Shown here one piece after another: positions 52,592 to 63,800 of a stretch of 64,000 nt of DNA. The notes beneath the pieces are model-generated. The model did not search any database and was not told the DNA's origin. It was given only the letters and a program-made list of their open reading frames with translations. Each line of letters starts with the position of its first letter. Position 1 is the stretch's first letter. A program made the position numbers and the translations under genes. Source of the DNA: Pseudomicrostroma phylloplanum (Eukaryota > Basidiomycota > Exobasidiomycetes > Microstromatales). The stretch lies in NCBI GenBank assembly GCA_039545275.1, contig BCHS01000001.1, positions 2,062,853-2,126,852 on the forward strand. The letters run 5' to 3'.

Positions 52592-52774
52592 ATGGCTGTC
52601 CTCGTCGCAATCTTGATCATGCTGCATTGTGCAATATTCGGCATAGGTGTCAGCGCAACGAGCTCATGGGAAGAGGGCTCATCGGACCTCCCCGCCAAGG
52701 CATGGACGCCGCCGGAAGATGACTCTGACTCTTCGTCTGAAGCAGGTAGCACTAACAGTGCAGAAAGTTCCTGA
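52592..52774 (+). CDS. Possible short or truncated secreted protein B20
   Basis: A 60-residue frame starting MAVLVAILIMLHCAIFGIGV (signal-like) followed by acidic Ser/Asp-rich sequence. It ends without the basic tail of the family. It may be a truncated relative or a chance frame. Confidence 0.3.
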   Translation: MAVLVAILIMLHCAIFGIGVSATSSWEEGSSDLPAKAWTPPEDDSDSSSEAGSTNSAESS

Positions 52775-53360
52775 GCAGGGCATATCGAGAGCACAGCAAG
52801 CTGCAGACCGTATGCAGCACACGCTCAAGGCTGACAATTGCCTGAAGACCAGTGATATACTCAAGGCAAAGGAGAGCGGCAGCCGCTAGGCCGAGGACCG
52901 GACAGCAAAGCATCGTAAAGCTTCTCAACAAGGTATCTCCTGCGAGCCGAATGGAAGGCTGTGAGATGTCGATCTGCTCAGATCGCTCGTCGTCAAGTGT
53001 CCAAAGGCGTCCCTATGTCAAATGAGTACCAATTTCGGGGGCAGTGCAGCGCAGCGCAGATCGTAGGTTCTGAGGGGAGTCCTTTGCATTGTAGAGAACT
53101 GCTCCGACTTGCCGTCAGCCTAGAGAAGACCGTGTTCGTATCAGTTGCAGCGCCCGTATCGCCAGTAGGAATTTGTTGCGTCCTGCGTTTCGCCTCCTCG
53201 TATATTAGGCTGGTCCAAATGAAACAGCCGCAATGTCGAGAATGCTTTCATGAACAAGATCCCCGTCTTACGCAAGCTGGTCTTGCCCAAGCCCGTTGCA
53301 TCGCCTTCTTTCTTCCGCAGCTCCGAACCAGAAGCATCACCACACACTCTCTGTGCCGCC
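52775..53360. other. B20-B21 intergenic region
   Basis: About 590 bases, no supported gene. Confidence 0.45.
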
Positions 53361-53558
53361 ATGCTCACGAGGCGTACCAGTACGTCACCCTTTCCACTTT
53401 GGGCTCTGCTTGCTACCGCGCTGCTGACCTGTCTGCTGTGTACACCAGAGACCGCAGGAGCGCCCTTGTACTACATCCTGCCTCTGCCGACAGAAGACTT
53501 TTGCCGTAGCTTCTTGCCCGGGAGCTGGGCGGATGCCCGCCCACGTCGCACGATTTGA
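53361..53558 (+). CDS. Possible short secreted protein B21
   Basis: A 65-residue frame with TM/signal-like FPLWALLATALLTCLLC and a short basic end (ARPRRTI). Only weak resemblance to the family; low confidence. Confidence 0.3.
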   Translation: MLTRRTSTSPFPLWALLATALLTCLLCTPETAGAPLYYILPLPTEDFCRSFLPGSWADARPRRTI

Positions 53559-54233
53559 TCAAAGACCTACCTCGTCAGCCTGGAGACAAGCACTGAGGAC
53601 AAGAGCTTGTGCGGCGGGACTTTCGTTTGGGCTCGATACCAAGAACGTGGAGAGTGCGGTGCGGGGCTGTGCCCGAGAGCCAGGACTTGAGATATGATGG
53701 GTCCATTTGTCCTCGCAATGTGAGACCGCTGTCATGTCTTATAACATCCTGCAGCCGTCGCACAGTCAATCTTGACCTCCTGAGATTGTCCGAGAGCCTT
53801 ATCATCAACCTGTGTGTGAGGGGATCCGGATGGCTGAAATGAACCTTTGTCGGCTGTTGCGCCACCTCGGCAGCTGATGTTGACTGTGCAGGTCGTTGAT
53901 GTGTCCAGCATTGCTTCCTGATCGACACCGGAACGAAAATGCCCGGCATGGTGTGCTGTCAGCAAACAAGCGCTTTCACAGCAAATGACTGACTCAATAG
54001 CAATGGCTCTTGCACTTCCCTCAGCTCCTTTTAAGTGGCGACCTTTGACTTTTCTCACCTAGCACTCCCCTCCCTGGTCACCCACGCACAACTCCCCGTC
54101 TCTGGTAGACGCTCAGCCCCTCTCCACTCACTTTGTTTCAGCAGTACCCAGCTCAAGCACTGCAGCGCAGCGCAAGCCGGTCGTTTGCTCTCCACGCTCT
54201 TCCCCTCTCGTACAATCCCTTCCAAGTCCAAAG
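53559..54233. other. Gap before B22
   Basis: About 675 bases, no supported gene; pyrimidine-rich sequence precedes B22. Confidence 0.5.
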
Positions 54234-54728
54234 ATGAGAGCCACCTCATCCTCTTTCCTGCTCCTGCTCCTGCAAGGCTCCCTTATTGCACTTTGCCTTA
54301 GCGCCGGAGTCGGAGTCAGCGCTGTTGCGCCACTGAGCACCAGCGCAAGCGCAACCATGCCCACGCCCCCGTCCCCCGCACCAGTCTCGCTCTCGTCCCC
54401 TTACCCTTACTACGCGCAGCTCTCCAGGCGCGGGGGAGCCTTCCCCGTCACCTCCCCACACTACTGGTCCGGTCGCCCCTCCATCAGCAGCACGCTCGGT
54501 ACACTCTCCGCCAAGCTAACCTCGAAAATCAATGCCGCCAAGCCTCGACCTGGGTCCAGTGTTCCAGGAGCAGGCGGGTTTGGGCCGACGCATAGTAGGT
54601 ATGGTGCGCACTTCTTGGCTTCGAAGATCAAGGGTGTTGGGAGGGGGAGGAAGAGGGGTGTGAGGAGGATTAAGGGGTTTAGGCCGCTTGGAGGGGCAAG
54701 GAGATTGAGAGGGTATGGATTTATCTGA
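54234..54728 (+). CDS. Secreted Arg/Gly-rich protein B22
   Basis: A 164-residue protein with signal peptide MRATSSSFLLLLLQGSLIAL, a Ser/Pro-rich part and a C-terminal 60 residues very rich in Arg/Gly (KIKGVGRGRKRGVRRIKGF, then ARRLRG). It follows the signal-linker-cationic tail plan but uses Arg/Gly rather than Lys. It marks the right end of the island. Confidence 0.68.
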   Translation: MRATSSSFLLLLLQGSLIALCLSAGVGVSAVAPLSTSASATMPTPPSPAPVSLSSPYPYYAQLSRRGGAFPVTSPHYWSGRPSISSTLGTLSAKLTSKINAAKPRPGSSVPGAGGFGPTHSRYGAHFLASKIKGVGRGRKRGVRRIKGFRPLGGARRLRGYGFI

Positions 54729-54924
54729 GCTTTGAGCTGAGCTTGGATTGGATTGGCTTGATACGGCTTGACTGATTGAAGAGAGCCAGATTGAGCTGCG
54801 CTGCGCTAGCGTCACAGAGAATAGCTTTAAGGCGGACATGCTGAAATACATACATAGCTATTGCTGACTTGCTCTGCTCGATGCTCTTACTGTACATCAT
54901 TACCTCTCCACGTAGCGCATCGAC

Positions 54925-57692
54925 CTAGGACGAGATCGGTAAAAAATTCCCCACGATCGCCGTCGGCACTCCAAATCTATCTCTCCTGATAGTGAAAGAG
55001 AAGCAGCACTGTACGTTGCTCCCTTTGCCTCCCTGCTCGTCGTCTTCTCCAGCAGCACTGTCGCCGCTACTACTGCTGCTACTGCTACGAGCTCTGCGAC
55101 GGTGGGGTGCTCTGCCTGCTTTCTGCTGGGCAGTGGCAGCAGCTGCAGCGGATTGTGGAGCCAGCTTGTCCTTCGAGTTCGACGAAGACGACGATAGCGA
55201 GGACGTCATGGTCAGGTTCTCCGGTAGGGGTCTGCCTGCTGCTGCTCCCCCTCCGCGTGCAGGCGTGACGGTCCCGCTGTTATTGGCATTCGTGGTAGGT
55301 CCGCTGACCGAGTTGCGCGTGAGAGTGCCCAGTGGCGTCGCTGCGCCCGATGCGGTCGTCGTAGGACGCCATCGATGTGGCCTTGGTGTGAGAACACACG
55401 AAGTGAGGACTGCCTTTTGCCCAGGATCGAATCCGACGGCTCCGAATTTCTCCCAGTAGTTGCAGGCGCTCTCCTCTTCCATGAGCTCGTAGATGCAGAG
55501 CCTGCCCTCGCGCAGCTCCTCGATCCCCACTCCAACGAGCTCAGCGAACTCTCGATTGCCCTTGTACACTTCTCCGGTGCGCCGCCAGAGACAGGCAGGG
55601 ATACCCTGTGTGGAGAAGACTCGATCGTAGTCGAGGAGCAGTCGCTCGAAGGCCTCTTCAATGTAGATGAGATCAACGTCGCTGAGGGATTGAGCTACTG
55701 CTCTGAAGCGTGGCCGGAATACCGAGAGCGGTTTCAGAATCCTCCTCCGTGAGGTAGGGGAGACGTGGGTGTCCATCCAGGAGTTGAGGCGGGCATAGCC
55801 CTTGACGTGGTTATAGGGACGAAGGAGACCAGCGTCGTACTTGGCTTGGATGACCTTAGTGAGACGCTCGTCCCTCGGTCCATCGACTTGATCTGCCGCG
55901 GTAAGGAAGAAGCGCTCCGCCTTTGTAGACGTTGCAAAGCCCTTCAAAGCAGCGGGATCAGTGGAGGAGGAGGCAGTACCAGAGGGCGCTGCGTTGCTCG
56001 ACTGCATGAGATCTGTCTGTGCGATGCTGCCCCGTGTGCTAGCATTTCCGTTGCGCGGCCTCTTAACCCCACGGGTAGAGGTTGTGGGAGACTGCTGTGT
56101 CTTCGAGCTGCTCTCGGCAGTAGACCACGGCGAGGCCTTCTCCAGGACAGGTGTCGTACCTTTACTACCTGGAGCAAAAGGATCCTGATCTGCAGCGGTG
56201 TCCATAGCACCACCAGCACCAGAAGCCATCAATGGATCACCTGGACCATCGAGCGATTCCAAGAACTCACTGGATAGGAGTCGTGCGTGTCAGCGGTGGA
56301 GTGACTGAATCTCCCTCGATACCACTTCGGCGACTCACCTGAGTAGGTTGTACTCATTGCCTCCTGCGATATCACCTCCTCTTCCTAGACTGCCAAATGC
56401 CGGCCCATGCGACCCACCAAGCCCCAAAAACCCAGCGCCGCCCAGTCCCGCGGCTGCGGGGGAGGCGGCGGTGCTTGGCCAGTTGCTGTTACCTCCTCCG
56501 TACTGCCCAAGACTGGAGTTGCCGCCAGCTGCCAAGGAGCTCGACGGCGGCGAAAAGGCGGCTAGGGCGCTGAGAGAAGCTGCAGAGGGACTGTTCCGAT
56601 TGCCGCTGACGAGACTGCCTAGCGCATCTGAGCTCTGCCCGCCTAACGTTTGGCGCCCAGCTGGGCTCGCCTCGGAGGGAGGTCTCAAAAGCATGGTTTG
56701 TTCCGCAAGAGGTGCTGCAGAAGCAGTCAAAGGGGGGCCATTGTCGCGGCTGACGATTGGAGCCTGCGATGTGTATAGACCGCGAGCAAGCTCAGATGTC
56801 GCAGAAGGGTTCGCCTGCATTGCTGTAATGTAGGCTTGTAGAGCATCTGTCTGCTGATTGGCGGTCTGGGTGGGATTGCTGGGCGGCATGGAGGCGGGGG
56901 CGCTGTCGAAAGGATATGTAGACGAGGAGCCTCCAGTTTGGCTCAGGCCGCCGAGCTGCAAGCTTCTACCTGCTACTTGTGGGCCGCGCTTGCTAGAGGC
57001 ATTTGAATGACCTGCTGTACTGGCCCCACCTGCTTGATATGCAGACTGTGGGACCGGCGGAGGCGACATGCGGCCAAGTCCACCCTTGGACAAGGCAGAG
57101 GCAGCGGCGATGCTTGGGGCCGAAGGAGGAGACGAGGACGTCCCAGCGACTGGGTCCTGCACACCGCCGGGTTTGTTCTTGGGCAAGGCGTGGTGGGCGT
57201 GACCATGGCCCTTGCCTGGCACTTCGTCGTGGCAGAGATGCCCAATATCGCGTTTGACGCTGGACGCGGGACGAGGTGAAGGGGGAAGGCGACTGTCAGC
57301 ACTTCCCAGCGATACGGTTTTGTTCAGGCTATGCAGTTCTCTGCTCACCATCTCGTGCACGGCCTCTGTGAGTCGCAAGTCATATGACTGCGCCTGCAGT
57401 ATACGCAAGCCTGCCCTACTTTGCGCTTCTTTGGCTCCTTCTTCTTCTTTGGCTTGCCCGACTTGTCATCCTGCTCTCCACTTGATCCCGCGTCTGAACC
57501 GTCTTCCGCCCCTCCACCGTCATGCGATGTAGACTTTGCCTTGTCTGAGGGCGATGTGGGAGAACGGTTGATGGTACTGGCGGAGGACGATGAAGTTCCC
57601 GTGGCAGTTGCAGTCGCAGCTGGGCGAATGGGAGAAGATGCCGTTGGCTTGGAGGATGGACCTGGGCCGTCTGATGTCGAATTGTTGTACAT
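54925..57692 (-). CDS. ERT1: Transcription activator of gluconeogenesis ERT1
   Basis: Zn2Cys6 and PAS-domain regulator of gluconeogenesis and ethanol-growth genes in the nucleus (family knowledge). Exon 1 (57,349-57,692) has a Ser-rich start, a Lys-rich patch, then ACVYCRRSHMTCDSQRPCTR. Exon 2 (56,339-57,259) begins by completing the next Cys and continues VKRDIGHLCHDE, giving the full Zn cluster. The junction TG|C is in phase with GTGAGC...CCAG. Exon 3 (54,925-56,269) joins NEYNLL to SEFLESLDGPGD and has the PAS-like VFSTQGIPACLWRRTGEVY and GNREFAELVGVG. About 869 residues in total. It is divergent from the RWD gene. Confidence 0.93.
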
Positions 57693-58232
57693 GGTCGCGG
57701 TCGGGAACAGGTGTAGTTGGTCGCTATAGCATCAGGACTGGCCACAGGATGAGATACAAGGCGCGAGGCGATGACGACAGACCTTGTTCGCTAGGCGTTC
57801 GTTGCCTTTGCTCGGATAATGAGGTTGCGGGGTATTGCGGAGGGAGATTGCCGAGCTAGAGAGACCACAACTTCACCAGCGCAGGTACTGAGGAGCAGTC
57901 GCAGGAGCAGCTCGTGGCTCGTGACTCTGCTGCGGTGGGCGTCAGTGGATGTAGATGTGATACGAGATGGTCTGCGATGATCGCCTTGGTCGTCGTCGTC
58001 TGAGTTGTGGGGAAGCCTGACCATCGCCTTGAGCCTTGGCTCGCGGGCGCGCCTGAGAGAGCGGGAGCGGCAGCCAAGGACGGAAGGAGCCACGTGAGCC
58101 ACCAAGCCACGCCAGGCACAGACGCCAGTTCCCACTTCCGTGTGTTAGAGAAGCCTCCACTACGAAGACGGCACTTCTTCTGATGACCATTACCTGCCTG
58201 ATCAACACATCCATCTCATCGTCGACGTATTG
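57693..58232. other. Divergent promoter between ERT1 and the RWD gene
   Basis: About 540 bases between two start codons on opposite strands. No gene or strong motif seen. Confidence 0.6.
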
Positions 58233-59407
58233 ATGGCATCTTCATCTGGCATCTCGTCGCTACAGCGGAAACAGATTGCTGAGCTGCAGCTGCTGCGGTC
58301 CTCTGTATCGTCGGAAGAGTTCCATTGGAGAGGTACAAGCCAGGAGATTGAGCAATGGGACCAAGCCTTGGCCGCCAGCGATGGCAATACTGAAGATCGA
58401 AATCCAGGCGATGAGGACGACTCGACATCCTCTAATTCTCTTCCGCCCTTCTCTGCGGCTATCAGTCTGAGGCACAAAGAGCCTGCGCTCTGGCTCGACA
58501 TCGACCTGCCCACCTCGCGGCAACACGACAATCAAGTCGCCGTTCGCGTGCAGGAGGAAGATCGCAGCAGAGTAAAAGACTTTCAGCTGTCGAGGCTCAG
58601 AGACGAGATGGCGAGGAAGCAGATAGAGTCCAAGGGAGAAGGTGAGCAGGATCGTATGACAGCTCGCCTTGGATCTTCGCAGGCGCTGCTGATGTCTCAT
58701 TCTTCCACTACCGCTGCACTAGAATACCCACTCTTCGACTTGTATACCTCACTGCAGGATCACCTCCTCTCCAATCCGCTCGACTACCTACCCAAACCCA
58801 ACGACAAGGCACAGGCGACCACCGCCTCTTCAACAAATTCCACAGACTCCACATCAGCTCCAGCCTCCCCCATCACCCTTTCGCGTCTGATCATCTGGTC
58901 GCACCACCTCCTCTCCCAAATCAAGCGTCGCCAACTCTCCTCGTGGTGCACATCCCTCTCCGTCTGGGGTCTCCTCAAGACCGGCTATCCAGGCTATCTC
59001 TGCTTCGAGGGACTGCAGGAAGACGTCAAGGAGATCGAGACGAACATAAAGGGGATGCAGTGGGCTGCTATTCTCGTCAGGGATGAGGAGAGCTGGATCT
59101 TCGAGGGAGAGGGGGGAGAGGAAGGGGCACTACTGGCTTGTCCGCTGGCGAAGCAATTCGCTGGATATGCGGCGGCTGTCAAGGCCAAGGGCAAGGGAGA
59201 GAAGGTCAGGACTACGTGCGAGGAGGTTGAGACGATGAAGGAGATTGTGGACAGGTCAGTCGAGGCGCAAAGGAGGAGACATAGATATTGCTCTTGACAG
59301 CTGACTCGCACACACACGAACCCTGTGACGTGATCAGACTACGATCTGCAGGTCTTCCAGAGGACGAGGTCGTCGATGCGCTAGGACTACGGACCAAACA
59401 GCACTGA
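58233..59407 (+). CDS. RWD-domain protein with DUF1115 C-terminal domain (RWDD2-like)
   Basis: Cytosolic protein of unknown process. The N-terminal ~210 residues contain an RWD-like domain (SSLQRKQIAELQLLRSS near the start), and the C-terminal half has the DUF1115 pattern SRLIIWSHHLLSQIKRRQL, GYPGYLCFEG and GMQWAAILVRDEE. Exon 1 is 58,233-59,254 and exon 2 is 59,338-59,407 after a 83-base intron (donor GTCAGT, acceptor GATCAG). Splicing restores the ending LRSAGLPEDEVVDALGL and gives 363 residues. Without splicing the frame ends at 59,297. Confidence 0.85.
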
Positions 59408-59440
59408 GCAACTCCACTCGGGAAGCGTTGCGAGCGACAT

Positions 59441-60169
59441 CTATCGCGCCAGCTCAGGCTTCCTGCCCCCATTCTTGCCCTTGAGCGCCACCAGGGTGCT
59501 CTTCCTATCCTGACTGGAGCTTCCGTCCCTCAAGGCGGTCACATCGTCCTGCGCTCCCTTCCACACCTTCTCCTGCGCAGCAGCAGAGCCATAACCGAAA
59601 GTTCCAGAGCCGAAACGTCCTGAAGGAGGGGGAGGGATGTACGGCACTTTGCCACCATTCTTGCGTCCTCGTCCTCGAGCCATCTTGACGTCGCTCGGGG
59701 CAGCAGTGGGCGCAATGATGGGGCTCTTTGCCCGTGCCAGCTCAGGGCGGGGCTTCTCCCGCAGAGGCCTCTCGAGCAAGATCGGGTCGCCCGTGCCTTT
59801 GCCTTTGTTCTTGCTCCTAGAACTATGGCGAGGCGGGCGAGGAGGTGAAGCCGATGGGAATCCCAACTCTGCTCCCGCTCCCAATCCCGAGCTAGAGTGC
59901 GACAGCCCATACGAAGGCATGCGCGAAAGGGCGATGGAGCTATAGCGATGCTCGTTGCTCGTGCGGCCTGGCACTTCGGGGACGCTGGAGACGCCTCGGA
60001 GGGTGTTCTTAAGGCTGGTGAAGCAGGCGCTGAGGAGGTCGCAACCTCGGGCTCGATCACTTAGAAGGACATCGTCGCTGCTGCTGACAAGAGGGAGACT
60101 GGCGGCATGAGCGGCGGTGGCGATGGTAGCCGCTATGAGGATAGTGGGGAAGAGGGAGAGGAGACGCAT
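59441..60169 (-). CDS. Secreted basic protein B23, outlying family B-like gene
   Basis: A 242-residue protein from the ATG at 60,169: signal peptide MRLLSLFPTILIAATIATAA. The body has two Cys near CDLLSACF, then Lys/Arg/Gly-rich stretches (RSKNKGKGTG, MARGRGRKNGGK) and a C-terminal LVALKGKNGGRKPELAR. It follows the signal-linker-cationic plan. A second copy of the basic phrase NGGR/NGGK lies near the end. It sits outside the main island between housekeeping genes. Confidence 0.68.
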   Translation of the reverse strand: MRLLSLFPTILIAATIATAAHAASLPLVSSSDDVLLSDRARGCDLLSACFTSLKNTLRGVSSVPEVPGRTSNEHRYSSIALSRMPSYGLSHSSSGLGAGAELGFPSASPPRPPRHSSRSKNKGKGTGDPILLERPLREKPRPELARAKSPIIAPTAAPSDVKMARGRGRKNGGKVPYIPPPPSGRFGSGTFGYGSAAAQEKVWKGAQDDVTALRDGSSSQDRKSTLVALKGKNGGRKPELAR

Positions 60170-60308
60170 GCTGGGTGGCGTCACTGCTTGACCACAATGG
60201 AAGAAATGTTGTGAGTAGAGAGGCAACGAAGACCAGCTTCGTTGGGATCAATCGTCCAGTGAGAACTGGTAGGGACAGAAGGAGAGAGCACCGGCTCGGT
60301 GGCGGGAT

Positions 60309-60318
60309 GTATAAAGCG
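60309..60318 (-). promoter_or_regulatory. TATA-like element upstream of B23
   Basis: Minus-strand reading gctttataca lies about 140 bases before the B23 start codon. Sequence match only. Confidence 0.35.
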
Positions 60319-60441
60319 GATCAAGCACACTAGTGCAGGCAGAACCCAGCCCGCTAATCAATGCGGTTTAATACCTGGAGATACAGTGGCTTGTTGCGGC
60401 AATGAGAATATCCAGAGCACAGAGCACAGATAGAGCATAGT

Positions 60442-60479
60442 GCAATGCAGCATACCGCAATGCAGCATACCGCAATGCG
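60442..60479 (+). repeat. Tandem 15-base repeat
   Basis: Two full units gcaatgcagcatacc and a partial third in the B23/SKI2 intergenic region. Confidence 0.85.
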
Positions 60480-60851
60480 GGTGGGCAGCGAGAGCAGTGC
60501 GGTCGTGTTCGTTGACTCTTGCCTGGGCATTAAACAGAGGAGGCTCCTTGCTCTCCTGAACTTTGCGGGTACTACTGTCATACAGTACGAAGTATTTTCC
60601 TATCGCAGCAGCAATGCACCCCGGTCTGACATCTGGCATCAAAGCAATAGCTCTAGCCAACTCCCTATGAACTCATCATGCGCTTTCACTCTGTTTGCTA
60701 AACGAGATCCTTTAGTTTCTGATTGCCTCGCGCAACGCAATGCAACGCAACAATCGAGTGTCTAGTGTCTACATGTAGTGTAATATCGCTCTCCGCTCTT
60801 CGGTCTTCCGCGAGCTTTGCTCCCTCTACCCTCACCTCACCTCCCCTCACT

Positions 60852-63800
60852 TCAGAAGTACAAGCTAGGCGCAGCAAGGATATCCCTCCTAATCATCACC
60901 TGTGCCTCCTCCATCTTCTCCTTGAGCTGCGCGTCACCAATGACCCTCGCCGCATCCCTAACCTCAAGACACGTCTGATCCAACCGAGTCATAACACGGA
61001 CGATGGTCCCCTCCGCCACATCCGTCAGCTGTGTGATCTCCTCAAAAGAAGTCCCCTCCGCCCAGCGATGCACGACTTCCACCAATCCAATCTTGAGCGA
61101 GGCAGAGTAGTCATTGTAGTTCAGCTGATGCTCCGCCTGCACCTGCGATACGCGCTCCGAAGTGCTCAGGATGGTGCTCAGTCCCTCCTGCAGCCGCTCT
61201 GTGAGCACTGGCTCGCTGTCTGATTTTTCTTGAAAGACGAATACGCTGAGGAGGGCGACGATCTCCGCGGGGGTGTAGGTGGCGAAGACGTTGTCTAAGA
61301 TCAGCTCTGTGAGGACTAACTCGTCGGCAGAGTTGATCTCGCATGCCACGCGACCTTTGAGCAGGACCGACTCTGTGAGAGGGTCGATGAAGCGCAATGT
61401 CTTGAGGACTTCGACGCGTTGCTCGTAGTCCGGGAGGAGCTCGAGGTTCTGGTTGGACATGGAATGCTCAATGCGCGCAATCTCACGCTCCAGGCCCTTT
61501 CGAGCATGAGTGATACGATACTAATCGAGGGAGAAGATCAGAGGGATGTGTCAGTCAGACTGGCGGGTGGCTGCTGTTATGGCCAATGACGGGACTCACT
61601 TCCTTTGCGAAATTTTCTACCTCCACAATGGGCGGCACTGCCCTCGCTCGGTCATCTCGACTCTTGAGCGACTCCTGGAAGTCAAGCCTCCTCAGCTTCG
61701 ACCACTCTACCTCTTGACTCGAAGCCGCTCGATCGCCCGCAGCGCGAAGTTCCGCAATAGGCCCCTGCATCGTCTCGACGGTCTTGTTCATCGCAGAGAT
61801 GCGATGCGCCATGATCATCGATTGGTCGATCTTGAGGGTGTGCTTCGTGACTAGCGAAAGACTCTGCAGTGGCACTTCGCGCAGATCGTATACCAGTTCT
61901 CCTTCGCCCTCCGTGGACATAACAGGAGGCCATCGAGGAGCCACCTGAGACTCTTCTTCAATGTCGTACTGTCCCTTCTTGCGTTGTGGCGAAACAGCCG
62001 CTAGGACTAGGAAGACTCGACTTGCGACTTGCTTGACCAGCACGGCTGGGTTGTTGTTGAAGTGGGCATCGCGGAGGAGCACCACTCGCCCAGGTGCGAA
62101 GATCTTGCTGCCCTGTTGCTGCTCCAGCGCAAGCTCCAAGACGCCATGGAAAGCAACGCCTACCGCTCTGGCCGCATCGTGATAGCGACGCAGCTCCTCT
62201 TCACGCTCAGGAGGCTGTACGCGAGTGAGGCGCTCCAGCTTCTTCTTCCTCTCTTCGACCTTCTTCTGCTGGTCGGGAAGAAGACGCTGTGACGCGTTCT
62301 CGGAAAAGGAGCGCTTGATCATCTCCTCGACTTTGAGCGTCTCGACTCGCAGGAGATTCAGGATCATGTTGTATGTAAGTCTGAACTGTGATTGTAGCTT
62401 CGTAGGCTGGCCGAGCAGCATCTTGTGCAGAATGGCGGTCTGCGAGAAGGGAACAGACGAAGCTTAACATTCGCGAAACCCATAAGGTGAAAAGACTCTT
62501 CCTCTGTACTCACCTCTGGCAGCTCCTCAGCAGCATTGATGATGACTACTCCCGTCTTATCCAACCCTCTCCTTCCGGCACGACCACTCATCTGCGTGTA
62601 TTCGCCCGCCAAAAGCTCTCTGAAGGAATGCCCATCGTGCTTCCTGATGCCCGAGAAGACGACGGATCGCGCAGGCATATTGACACCCATTGCAAAAGTC
62701 TCGGTAGCGAAGAGAACTTTGACTAGACCGCGTTGGAAGAGGAGCTCGACGATCTGTGGGGAGAGGAACAGCACAGGTCAGCATGCGAGACTGTTGAGCT
62801 TCGTCAACACTAGATTCAGACTCACCTCCTTCACGATCGGCAGCAGTCCTCCGTGATGAACAGCGACACCTCTGCCAAGCAACTCCCTCATGCGTTGAAT
62901 CTGGGGCAGCTGCCTATCACTTCCCTTCAGTCGCATCAGACTCCTCTCGATGACAATGTGCACCTCGCTCTTCTCCTTGGCAGTGCACAAGTCCGTGTTA
63001 GGTATACTAGAAGCGTACTCCTCGCATCGTCGCTTGGAGAAGACGAAGATGACGACAGGGAGGAGATCCTTCTTCTTGAGCAGACCAGTGAGGTGGACGT
63101 AGAGGTTCTTTGTGTCGCCTCCCATCGTACGAGCCATGCTCGCAGCCCCACCGCGCCCTCTCTGAGCTGGGGTCCCTCCGCGGGCGACCAGCCCACCTCG
63201 CTGCACGCCTCCGCCACCTCTACCACCGCGAGCGTTTGAACCTCCTGCGGTGCCTCCCCTGGCGCCCTGTCGTACAGGCTGGGCGATCCCTGCAGCTTCC
63301 CTCTCCTTGTCTTGCTTGCGCTTGAGTGCATCACCGGCTTCCTTGATTCCGGACTCGAGGAATCTCGACGAGGCATCGACGACCTTGAAGATGTCCCGAT
63401 TGGCGTAGAGGAAGTGCTCGAGAGGGACAGGACGCTTCGACGTAGAGATGACGTAGATGTCCTTCTTCTTTGTCCTGCCTACCCAATCTGCAAATTCTCG
63501 GGTGTTAGGTACCGTGGCACTGAGCAGGATCAAGCTTATATGTTGAGGACAGAGGATGATGACTTCCTCCCATACGACTCCTCTTTCTTGGTCATTGACG
63601 TAGTGCACCTCGTCGAAGATGACAAACTCGACGTCACGGATCAGGTCTGCTCCTCTGTAGAGCATGCTTCGCAGGATCTCTGTCGTCATGATCAAACATG
63701 GCGCCTCGGGGTTGATCTGCACATCTCCAGTCAGGATACCGACATTCTCAGCACCGAACGTGGTCTTGAAGTCTCGATACTTTTGGTTGCTGAGTGCCTT

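Larger units (their letters stand above)
60170..60851. other. Gap between B23 and SKI2 with tandem repeat
   Basis: About 680 bases; TATA-like tgtataaagc (60,309-60,318) fits the B23 promoter, and 15-base repeats lie at 60,442-60,479. No gene seen. Confidence 0.5.
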
